DNA from: Neoscytalidium dimidiatum
Taxonomy: Eukaryota > Ascomycota > Dothideomycetes > Botryosphaeriales > Botryosphaeriaceae
DNA length: 64,000 nt
Direction: 5' to 3'
Assembly: GCA_037367355.1 (NCBI GenBank)
Contig: CM074703.1
Location: forward strand, 1,798,001-1,862,000
Shown here: one piece after another, positions 43,583 through 54,577 of the stretch
Position numbering within the stretch: the stretch's first letter is position 1
How the letters are laid out: each line of letters begins with the position of its first letter
Notes under the pieces: generated by a model
Database searches by the model: none
Told to the model about the DNA's origin: nothing
Seen by the model: only the letters and a program-made list of their open reading frames with translations
Made by a program: the position numbers and the translations under genes

Positions 43583-45790
43583 GGCTTGGCATGCGCGTCA
43601 CTCGCGCGTCGGCAGACCCTGCGTGCGCTGCAATAGCCCCCGGAGATATATCTGAGAGCCCACTGGAGATTGCGGGAGGTCGCTGCCGGATTCCACGATT
43701 CACAGACACCGAAGCATTGCGAACCACACTCTTCGCTGGCGACACTTTGCTGCTTGCCTCGCCCAATGCGTACAATCTTCCAGTAACGAGAGCACCGTCC
43801 AGACTTCTGCTGACCAGCTGTGTCAGCATCACGCACTTCCTCGATCTCGCCACATCCACTCCGATAATAAGTGAAGACTTAAGCCACGTCGGCCTGGCCT
43901 TACCCCTCTCTAAGCTCTCTCAACGACTCTGAAGCGGATAAGGAGCGGATTGAAGACGGATACTGGGTAAAACGAGGGCAGAACAAGGCCAGCTCGTTCG
44001 AGGCCGAATCGACAGCTCGGACTGATAGGTGATTTTCTTTTTCCCAAGCGAGGGACGCAGGCGTGGAGGATCCGGGAGGACAGAAGAAATTACTATTACA
44101 GAGTGCAGATATGCACGGGGGAGAATGGAGGCATGGCCGAGGTAGCGAGGCGGCGGAGAGCAGGGCGGGTACAGATGAGGAAGTAGCAGCCCTCTCTTTG
44201 GAAAAGGGAGAGCTGAGGGCTGAAGTACATGGGAAATAAGAAAAGAAATGGCAGAGGCAGCGGCGGCCTGTGGTCCGTGGCCTGTGGCCTGTAGCCCTCG
44301 ATTCCAGAAAACCATAGCGGGCAGAAGGCATGCTAAAGGAGCCGTTTTCCGTCACACCTGGGCTGCGGACGATGTGTGGTTGACGGCGACGGCGAGGCCC
44401 CTGCAAAGGCGCGTCCGTGCGGGCGAGGTGTGCTGCCAATCAGCCGTCGCACACGCTGCTCCAGGTCACGTCGCCATTACACTCGCCATCACCAGCCGCA
44501 CACCACCTCCTAGGGAACCCGAGCTGCCGGAGCGCCGCCTGCCAATGAAGCCCGCGGCCTGCCCTGCCGCGGCAGCTAATGCGCGTCACCCACGCTGATG
44601 GCTCAGAGCTCCGCCGGCCAATCCACGCTGCCAGGTGCCTTGCCTCATCTACGCCCGATCATGGCTGTGCGTGGCCGTCCGGCCCCGCCGAAGAGGGTCA
44701 GCTGTTGGTGAAAATCCCGGCTCAGACATGATTACGACCCGCCGCTGTGTACGCGAAGCGTCGATCCGCGCTGCGAGGGTGGCCGATCCGTTGCGCGCTG
44801 GGGGAATCGTGCAGACGCGAGATGTGAGGTGTGCGAGTGAGGCCCGAAGCCGACCGCCGGAAGCGAGACGACAGCGACTGTGTGAGTCTGATGAGCAACG
44901 CGGCGACAGGGCTGCTTGGCTCCAGAGCTGACCTGCACCACTGCCATGTGCTCCCTCGACTGCTTCTCAAACACCCACCCTGACGCCCGCATGTGGCCTG
45001 CCGTTTCGTTCCCGTCTCGCTCCCGTTTCCGTCACTTGTTTTAGACGCCAATCTCCGCAATCCTCTTGCAACAGATCGACCGCGCTGCCACGTGCCTTAG
45101 CGCCCTCGAAGAGGCCTGATCCTGAGTTGTGTGTGTATTAAAGGTTCCGGCCACCAACCCTCGTTGATTCGCCATCAAATCATCTGCTCCTAGAGTCTAT
45201 TTGAGAAACGCTTAAGTTCCATGCAGCGAATGCGAAGTTTTTCCTCTTACTAACGTATTATTGCCCGCGAGTGGTAAGCGTTCAGGCGCTGTCTTTGGTT
45301 GAACCCATAGCATGATTGTAAAGGCCCCTTTTGCTGGACCGCACGTCCTCTGGTGCGCGCGGAAGACGTGCACGCCAAGTATTGGGTCCTTCTGTAGTGG
45401 CCAGGGTAGTATTCTATTCTCCAGCACTGCTTTCTAGATACGCGTGAAGGAAGGAGTGCAGGTGCATTCGTAGTTCCTGCCCTCTTTGAAATATTCACTT
45501 TCAACCTCACCCTTCTCACATCTGTTTCTTCGTCTTTCTCTCATCACTCATCCCTTATCCTTTTTCCATATCATAAAGGTACGATCTTTTGCTGGAGCAA
45601 GAGACGTACCATTTCTTTAACCTCAGCTGTTTACACCTATCCAAAGCTGAGTAGAATCTTGCCGCCGGATTCTCATTTTCCTCTATGTCTACCGCTCACA
45701 CTACCAGCGTCGCTTTCCGCTGTTCCATTGGCTCATATCCACTGATCCATCATTGAGCGGTCCGCGGCGAGCTATCTAACAACAAAAGCG
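43583..45790. other. Divergent intergenic region
   Basis: 2.2 kb between divergent genes. It holds a GGCCTGTG-type repeat (44265-44293) and GC-rich ORFs without domains (43.6-45.1 kb). The last 300 bp are pyrimidine-rich and should be the promoter and leader of the MFS gene. Confidence 0.55.
44265..44293 (+). repeat. Short direct repeat (GGCCTGTGGTCC / GTGGCCTGT)
   Basis: Three to four overlapping units of GTGGCCTGT/GTGGTCC in about 29 bp. It resembles in style the heptamer arrays at 3.7-3.8 kb. Confidence 0.75.
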
Positions 45791-48700
45791 ATGGTTACAA
45801 CCTATAGCACTGCATCCGAGGGCGCAGTTCACGGCAGTGGGGATGACAATGTTCGAAGGCGCAGCACCAGATTCAATACTACTAAGTCTGATGCTACCGA
45901 TCCCCCGTCACGCCGGCCATCGATGCTGGACGCGCCGAGGAGGAAGTTGCCTTGGCTAGACGACAAAAGCTCGTCCGGCAGAGAGGACGGAAGTAGGGCA
46001 TCGCATGTGCCGGGGGCCTTCATCTCAGACGATGATGATACGTCTTGGACGACCCTGGGCAGCAATGTTCCATCTTCCCCACATCAATCCGAATCGCAGC
46101 CTGAACCGCGTCCTGCCGCTCCAATCGCTACCCTCCACCTACCCAAGAATACAGAAGCCGCCTATACACCCTCCCTCTACAGCACGGGAGATACGAGCGT
46201 AATCAGTGATGTATCATCGCTCCAGAGCCTAAGGCCTCACAGATCTTATGAGGCGCTTGTATCATCACCTGAAAGGCGAGCTACCCGAGAGTCTGAGAGC
46301 AGCTCACAGCGTTCGCAGCAACGTAGGAAAATAAGCTCTCGGCTTGGGGATTCTGCCATATCCACTCCACCCCTATCTTCCCCGCCAACAATGAAGCGAG
46401 TAACTTCCAAAAGGCGCTCACCAGGACATGGGAAAAGCCCGGTCAAGCCACTGCAGCCAAAACCGGCCGAGGCAGGCATTCAAAGAGCAATAATTGGTAT
46501 GGAATACCTTAAGCAAATATCATGAATGATACGCGAACCGTAAGATTCTAACGACAGTAATTGAAGCGTTGGAACATGCCTCAAGATCCTTCGACAAAAG
46601 TCCTTCGGTGTCGTCAAGAATGGATCCCCTGCTCGTATCCGACTCTCTCGATACATCTGCTGACGAATCAACCACCGAGTCTGGCGCGTCCCTGAGCCCG
46701 AAAACCGGCCATTCTTCCCGCACCGCAATGCCTCCAACGGGCCCGTCGACCGAGAACGTGAACACTGTCAGTCAAATTCCAGCTCGAAGGAACACAGTGG
46801 TTTCGTTCCGGAATCAAGCATTCCATCCAGGATCCATTTCAGAAACTCCGAAATCGTCCTATGAGAGAAAGTCGGTGGACTCGATAGTAACCGATTGGGC
46901 GTACGTCAAATCCAAGACACCCTCCCGAGTTCCGAGCCCGCCAATGCCTTCAGACTCATCATCTACTACTATGCCGAGTGATCTTGAGAGACAAGAGAGC
47001 ACACATTGGAGAGCCTGGCACAATAACACAAAACGCCCTGTATACCACGATGATCCGTACTACATCGATCGACACCTGCGACTGAAGTCTAAGGCTCCGA
47101 GCAGAAACGAGGTTCACGACCATATCAGACACCACGGTGTTCCTCCAACTCCTCCTCGGACTAGCTCTTTGAGGCACCGGAACGTCAATATGCCAGCACA
47201 AAATCATTCAAGACGCTCTCGCCGCTCTGACCATGCCCGAGGAATCCGCGATCGACGTAAGGAGCACCGGAGTGAGAGAGTCGAGCGGTACGCTGGACCT
47301 AGGCGTCGTAAGCCCCAAAATCCATGGGATGATATGACTGCTGGTCGACCCAAAGGTCTCGCCATGGGAGCTCCTGCTCGCACTCACGTCAGTTATCGTG
47401 GACCCCAGGGAATGGAGCTATTCAAACGTCAGCGACGCCAACCAATCGCAAGAAATTGGGGTACGACCAAGAAGCGAATCACAGCCACGATTGCGTGCAT
47501 CAACACCGCATTGGTGGGGTTTCTCATCGGGGTCTATGTGAGTATGCGTCACTTTTCGTGTTGCCATAGCTTATTTTTAATAGGCAGGTGAGGTTCCTCG
47601 GATCCAGTACGCCATTGCAGATCAGGGGCACATTGTCATCATGGGAAATGTGTTGTGAGTTACATCCGTTACCGGTGCAACTTTCCGTGCTTACAATGTA
47701 GTCTGTACCTGGGTCTTGCACTTACGACGTTCTTCTGCTGGCCTCTACCGCTACTGCACGGTCGTAAGCCTTACGTTCTTGGCTCCCTGGCTATTCTACT
47801 GCCTCTCCAATTCCCTCAGGCACTGGTGGTTGGGTCGCAGCGGAATCCTGATACCCACCTATATCGGCTCGGGCTTCTACTACCCCGAGCATTCTCTGGT
47901 TTGGTCCTCGGTCTCGCTAACATTAACTTCGTGACGACACTTCTGGATCTATTTGGTGCATCTCTGCAATCCGCCAACCCTCATGAAGAACTCGTATTCG
48001 TCAACGATGTCCGCCGGCATGGTGGAGGCATGGGGCTATGGTTGGGCATTTGGGCGTGGTCTTTCCTAGCCAGCATCGCAGTGGGCTTCATGATAGGAGC
48101 AGTCCTCATAGAGAGTGTAGACCCATCTTGGGGGTTCTACATCGAGATTATCATGATCGCTTCCGTTCTCATACTCAACGTTCTGGCTCCAGAGACTAGA
48201 CGAGCACGATTCCGTCGTTCTGCGATCGACCTGATTGACCCAACCTCAGAGTATGTATACCAACGAATCGTCCGCGGGGAGATCAAACTTCACATCTCTC
48301 CTGACGGACCTGATTGGTGGGGCCAAGAGGTAGCAGCCGGTATTTATCTTAGCATCCGGATGTATTTCCAGCTTGGTTTCAATATTCTCGCCACGTACAT
48401 CGCGTGGATCTACGCCCAATTCGTCCTCATCATCATAGTAAGCCACGAACTGCTACCTTACCACTCCTCGCACTAATTATCACTCTAGCTGCTGGGTGCC
48501 CTCCTCTCCCGCGACTACCGCTGGCACCCCTCCAAAGTCGGCGCAGGCATAACCTCCCTCGCCCTCGGCGCGCTCCTCGCCATCCCGCTCACCAAAGCCG
48601 GCCTTTTCAGCCGCGAGCGTACCCATGGACCGCGCACCGATAGTATGACATTCCAGCGCCAAATCACCTGGACGTCGCACATGACGCGCCGTATCGTCTT

Positions 48701-49463
48701 CACAGCCCTTCTTCCGCTCGCTGGCCTCGCCTACACGCTCTCGTCCTCGGGCCCGCGCAGCTCCACGCCTTGGATCCTCCCCATCCTCTTCGCCGCCCTC
48801 ATCGGCTTCCTCTCCGTCCTCGCCTGGGCTGAGACGCACGGCCTCGCCATGGAGGCCTTCGACACGTCGGACCTGCAGCCCGGCGCCAACACGCGCCACC
48901 GCCTGCAGTCGCTGCCCGACGCGCACCGCCGCCGCCGCACGCCCTACTCCTGCTTCCCCCGCGTGTGCGCCGCCTTCGCCATCGCCCACGCCCTCGCCTT
49001 CCTCCTCGCCGCCGCCGCCACCGCCGTCGGCGGCGTCCTGACCCGGCATCTCGGCGCCCAGACCTCCACTGGCGTCGTCGCCGCCGTCCTGGTCGCCCTC
49101 ACCGCCGCCCTCACCGCCGTGCTGTGGCGCTATCGCCGCGTCCAGGTTGTGCCGGACGACGTGTTCGCGGTCCTCGCGGGCAGCAATAGTAGCGGGGGAT
49201 CGGCCGGGCCGAAGCCGAGTGTTAGGAGCGTGGAGGAGCAGGATAGGTGGAGGCGGACCATGGAAGCGGCGAGCGCGAGGGCCCTTGGCGACATGGAAAA
49301 GGCTGCTGCGAGTGGAGGCCAGGCGGGAGATGAGGACGACGACTGGAAGCCGGTCGTCATCGGCAATCCGAGTGGGCGGATGCGGAGAGTTAATGTGCTA
49401 GAGTTGGGACGATGGTCGCGGTGGAGCGAGATTAGGCGGTTGAATCGGCTGTTGAGGGATTGA
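45791..49463 (+). CDS. MFS-like multispanning transporter with very long N-terminal tail
   Basis: Exons 45791-46496, 46558-47537, 47584-47654, 47702-48437 and 48489-49463 give 1155 residues; each junction is in frame and the first intron has a TTCTAAC branch site. Residues 1-540 are Ser/Arg/Pro-rich and disordered. Membrane segments then begin: TATIACINTALVGFLIGVYAG (about 545-565), LYLGLALTTFFCWPLPLLHGRKPY, an MFS-style TM2/loop with Gly-Arg, LGLLLPRAFSGLVLGLANINF, WLGIWAWSFLASIAVGFMIG, YIEIIMIASVLILNVLAPETRRARFRR and several more to about 1010. A cytosolic C-terminus follows. GLANINFVTTLLDLFGASLQS is characteristic of a fungal polyspecific-transporter-like MFS group, close to Tpo/Flu1-like families. 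The substrate is not predictable. The charged tail of about 540 residues is far longer than in typical MFS (20-150). Confidence 0.9.
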
Positions 49464-50023
49464 CTAGGTTTTTGTTCTGAAGTGTATGATGAGGGACCTG
49501 ATGTGGAGGTTTGATCAGCGAGATCGCGGGATCGGAGGTGAAAGGTTGGTAGGAGGGAAAAACTTGGGGTAGAATGAACATGGATGCATCTCTCCGCATG
49601 GCTGCTTCGATTGTTCAAGAGCCTTGGCGAGACATGCCCTTCGCATCTTAATACTTTTAACAACTATCCTTGTATTCACATGAAATGATCGCGACCCTTA
49701 AGTAACGAAAGTTCTTCGCGACAGAGAAGCAAAACGCAAAAGTCAGAGACCCCGCTACGAAAGTGACCGCTGGAAGGAAGGAAAGAACGGAATAAAACGC
49801 CGGTTGGAATGCCCGTAAGCAATGCCATTCTCTTTCTCTCATATCGCTCGCAAAGAGGCAGTAAGACCGATGCTCCCTCACTTGAATCAACTTCCCGAAC
49901 AAACCAGCTCCAGCCCATATAATTTTAACCCTAGCCAATCATCGAAACACCGCCCCCAAACCCGCACACTGACCATTCCCTTCCAGGAATCCGTAGAAGA
50001 ACTCCCCCTCAATGAGAAATCCA
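49464..50023. other. Convergent 3' flanks
   Basis: 560 bp between the stop codons of the MFS and FN3 genes. No gene is supported. Confidence 0.65.
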
Positions 50024-53000
50024 TTAAGCCCCACTAACACCCAACCCCTCCGCATCCCTCTCCTTCTCTGCCTCTCTCTCCTTCTCCCTCTCCCTCTCCC
50101 TCTCCGCCTCCTCCTCATCCCGCTCACTCGCCACGCTCTCATTAATACTCGGCGCCTTCTCCGCGCCCTTCTTCTTCCTGCGCAAACTGCTCCAGCTCAG
50201 CCCGCTCCCGCGATCCGCCTTCTTCTCCTCCTTCGACCTCTCCGCGCCGACGAGCGGGCTGCCGGCTGCGCTGAAGCTGCCTCCCAAGCCGGGCGTCGGC
50301 GGCTCCGTGCCGGCCGCGCTGCCTTCGTCGTCGTCGCCATGCTCGCCCCGGTCAACCCGTGGCGACCGCGAGAAGAACGAGTTGCCGCTCGACCCTTTGT
50401 CCTTGCTGGATCCGAAGCCCGGGAGCTGGAACTTTGAGCTGCTGCCCTTGCGGCTGAGCTTGCTCATCCAGGACTCCTTGCTGGTGGCGGAAGTACCGGC
50501 CAAGCCTTCCGAAGTGCGGGACTCGGAGCGATCGAGGGAGGCGCGCGGGGAGGTCCATGAGGCAGATAGCGAGAGCGACGCCGTCTCCGCATTCGACGTG
50601 ACGGTGCTGGCGCGGCCGTCGCGGGATTTGCGGGTCGAGGTCGGAGAAACGTCGAGGTTGGCGAGAAAATCGGTGGGAGGCGCAGGGGCGTCAACGGTAG
50701 GGACGGTCGACGAGACGGAGGTGGCGAAGTCGGTGGCAGCTGTGGCGGAAGAGAAGGGCTCGTCACTTCCGCCGTTGGTGTCGACGCTGTCAGATTTGGA
50801 CTTGTGCTTGCCCTTGGATTTGCTGTTCTTCTCAGATTTCTCTTTGTCGCCTTTGTTCTTGTCTGCCGAGCGGCTCCAGAGACCCTTGAAGACAGGCGCG
50901 GCAGGGTTCAGCTTCCCGCTGGGTGGCGTGGCGGGTGTGTGTTGAGGCTGCGATGGAGGGCGGGTCCCGATTGGAGCTTGAGGTGGTGAGCGGGTGACTG
51001 GCGAGAACTCGTAGTTATCTTCCACCACATCTTCATAACCAAGGCCAGTCGAAGCACCGTACTGGACAGATGGGCGACGAGAAGGATGGCGTGAGAAGCT
51101 GTTCATGGCGTTGTAGCCAAGCTCCACGGTAGTATTTAGCGGACTTGATCGTTGAGCAGGCGGTTCAGCTGGACCCCATCCGAAGCGTTGGGAGCTTTCA
51201 GTTGAGGGACGAGGAAGCTGGTTTACATCGCCAAAGGACCTAGTTGAACCAGGTCTTGGAGATGATGGTCTCTCCATTCCAAAGGCAGGAGGCCAAGATT
51301 GCTCTTCGTCCTTACTTGGGAACAGCTTAAATCCCCGTTTCCTTGTCTGAACATGACTTGGGCTACCGGAATTGGCGCCTGCGGAGCTCCGGAAAGGTTT
51401 TGACATAGAATCCATCCAGCTAGTGCCACCGGAATGGCTCCCTCGACGTCTTTGCGTTCCGATTGGATCCAGATCTCCGTGTTCAGGACGGGGCATTGAG
51501 TGACTCTGGCTCGGTTTTAAGGATCCTAGAGCTGGACCTTCGTCTGACATGGTCTTGCCTCTCTGGCGGTTGAAAAGCTGGCCGAATCTGCTGTGTAGGG
51601 TGGAGCCACCCACATTCCTAGCGGATCCAGAAAGAGACTTGACGGATAACGCATCGACCTCTTTCCCGGAATCTTGGGGATGGTGACCAATAGGCAATTG
51701 ATTGGAGCTGCCCCGTGGGCTTGCGAAAAGGCTGGGCGACCGGCTCTGAGCAGATGCGGGAGAGCTTGGACTCCTATTGGCCTGTTCACGGACTTGGGGT
51801 GCACCAAGTCCAGGAATTGCTAAAACATCGGGAGCCACTCCACCTAACGATCCGGAAGAGTTGCGGTCCTCATCAAATTCGGGCCTGAAGTCGGACTCGC
51901 CCTCGTCTGCAGACCTGTCCGTCTCATTGGAGAACAAATCGGACGGAAGAAGGGCACCAGCATTTGGGCTCATAGGCGCGCCACCGGTAAGCATTTCAAT
52001 CTCGGCAGGTGAAAAGCTGGTCTCTCTATTGGATATAGGGACGGCTCCATTAGCAAAATTGAAAAATGGCGAAGACGACGTGACGGTTGGAGATATGTTG
52101 GAGATGCTGTTATTGTTGTAGGGCGCCGTGGTGACAGGGAAACCAGGGGCGGCTGGAAAGCTCTCTTGGCCAACGCTCCCGGCGTGCTGTCTCCGTCTCT
52201 GGCTCGTTCGACGCGACGGCGCAGCATCTAATACCGGCGGCGGTCGGAAGACCTGAGGCTGACTTGCAGCCCTGTTCGAGAGAATCTGGAGTTGATTTTG
52301 CGCCTCGTTGTAGGCTCGATCGGCGGCCTGAAGAGCAGCCCATGCTGCCTGGTAGCGCTGTTGCAATCCTCTGATCCGGTCACTCCATTGACGTTCTTCT
52401 TCAGCCCATTGAGCTCTGAGTTCCGCATCGATATCGCCCTCTCCGCCTTCAAACCTCTTGCGCTCCTCCTCCAATATCCTGTTCTGGATTCCCATTTCGC
52501 GGACCGATTCCTCGAGTGTTCTGATGATTTGCAGTTCCTCAGAATGCTTCTCGCGGAGCTCCTGGGCCTTTTCTTCTGATGCTTTTTGGTACTCCACCTG
52601 CTGCTGTCCGATGCGCTCAATCTCCGCGGCCATCTCGTCCATTTCCACCTTGAATCGCTGAACATCATCCTGCATCTTCTTCCTTTCATTCAATTTCTGC
52701 TGAAGAGCCTTTTCCTCCGCGGTCTTCTTCGCCTGGGCGCGTTGATTTTCCTTCTCCAAATTGACCACCTCTTTCCTCAATTCAGTACTGGCGGCGGTCT
52801 TGCGGGCAAGCTCATCCTTCAATTCGTTATGCTTCTGATTGAACACGTCTTTCTGCTCCTTGAAGCTCTTTTCCTCCTCCTCAATAGCCTTACGAGTTGT
52901 CGCAATATCCGACCGCAGCTTATCCCCCTCCGCTTGCAGCTGAGCTTCAGTATCCCCGGATTTGGCATCGTCAGCAGAGTCATCGGCTTGTTGATATGTG

Positions 53001-53798
53001 TTGACATTAGCCGGTGAGTTTCTCCGGCCGAGAGTCGCCCTTCTAGGATGCGAGGTGCTGTTGCTGTGCGAACGAACCATATCGGGGGTGATTGGCAGAG
53101 GCGAGGACGGTTCGAGAAAGCCTTTGCACGGAGTGACCTTGGGCTCAACCCACCACTTCTCATCGTTCTCGTGCTCGTCATCATTGGCAATTTCCACGGC
53201 GCGGTTGTATGCGGCAAAGTCGAAGAAGTCATCGGACGAGGGTAACTTTGTGCGGAAGCGGAGAGGTTCGCTCTGGGTGTGGAAATTGTGGTGGTTGATT
53301 GCGATGACTCGGACGGTGTAGGCGGTAGCAGGCTTCAAGTTCGCGATGTTCACCGAAGTATCTTTCGGGCCTACCTCCTCGACTGCATATCGTAAGCACT
53401 CCAAAAAAGGAATGAAAGAGGGGTCAGCGCACCAAAGACACCATTGATCTTGATTTGGTATGCTTGGACGCCGCTGCGGGGCTCTGCAGGCTCCCAGTGG
53501 AGGACTGCGCCGTCGGCCTTGATGCCCGCGAGGGAAACCTGGGGAGCTGCGGGGACGTCGAGGCCGAGAAGCTTGATCAGGTCGTCCTCCTTGATGACCA
53601 TGACCAGCCAGGCACGGTAGACGAGCCTGCGACGCGTCAGCGATCAGCCGGAAAATTTGCGAGCACGCGACAGGCGCACCAGAGCAGCGCGGCGCAAGTG
53701 GCCAGGGCCGTGAAGGAGGGTGCGGAGGAGAGGGCGTCCAGAGGCTCCATGCCGGCGGCGCGGACGGGCCAGTGTGCGATGAGTTCTGGCGAAGGCAT
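50024..53798 (-). CDS. Membrane-anchored fibronectin type III / coiled-coil protein
   Basis: Exons 53798-53680, 53626-53433 and 53382-50024 give 1223 residues; both introns (53 and 50 bp) use GTGCGC donors and keep the frame. A hydrophobic segment at about 27-40 (SFTALATCAALLW) is a likely anchor. WLVMVIKEDDLIKLLGLDVP leads into one FN3 domain (about 65-150: AAPQVSLAGIKADGAVLHWEP...TSVNIANLKPATAYTVRVIAIN). A long coiled coil of charged heptads follows at about 220-430 (EEEEKSFKEQKDVFNQKHNE, LNERKKMQDDVQRFKVEMDE). The rest is Ser/Pro-rich and disordered, ending in an Arg/Glu-rich run (ERERERE). FN3 domains mediate protein contacts and coiled coils oligomerisation, so a scaffold role at a membrane is plausible but not shown. 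An upstream in-frame ATG exists at 53939; 53798 is preferred because it lies close to the anchor. Confidence 0.86.
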
Positions 53799-54577
53799 TT
53801 GACCGGCCTTCTCGGATGTGGGGGCCTGGGGAGGCAGGCGAGATGGGTGTTTAGGAGGGTGAGTAGCGGAGGGTTGGTGTTGCAAAACGGGCACGGCAGG
53901 CGCCTCTTTCGCGGCTCGGCAGCGGTAGCGGGCTGGCACCTGGCACCTGGCAGCTCGCAGCTAGTGGCCGGCTGTTTCGCGGCAGCAGGAGTCAGAGGCG
54001 TGCGGTCCTACCATGCGAAATCCCCACAAGGCTCGCTCGCACACGCCTCCCCAACCCACCATAACCAGCCCAACGGTGCTCCAGGCTGCTGTCACCGCTC
54101 TCACGCTCTCTCGGCGCTCCCCCGGGCACATTGCCGGCCGCTGCAGCGCTGCAGCGCATACATCATCGCTTCTAGTGCAACATTCCAGTCAAGCCTGGCG
54201 GCGCGCAAAGCCGCTCCAGCCTGGTTGCGTCTGCGCCGGGCTGCCGCGGCTCTGCCAACGAAGCTCGTGACGCGCTCGGCACCACCAGATCGCATCCTGA
54301 GACTATGTCAGGCTTCTACTCCTAGCCTTGCGCTGCGCTCCTATCCTCTCCACTCCACTGCCCCGGCCCGTTCCTCGCTCCCCCAGCCTCAGGCCGCCTC
54401 TTGCACCGTCCTGCGCCCCATTCCGTTCTCATTTGCTCGAGCGCCCGGCGCTGACCTGCCTCTGGCCCAACAACCGCCGCTGTTGAGCGAAACGCTCCGG
54501 CGCAAACACTACATAACCCACGGACCCTGCAGTCCGACTCCTGCCCCTCTCCTCTGAAGAGCCCAAGGTCAGCCACC
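53799..54577. other. Divergent promoter region of the FN3 and lipin genes
   Basis: 779 bp between divergent starts. A plus-strand frame across it (53772-54557) is GC-rich, domain-free and not called. The last 100 bp before the lipin ATG are CT-rich with CCTCTCCTCTG. Confidence 0.6.
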
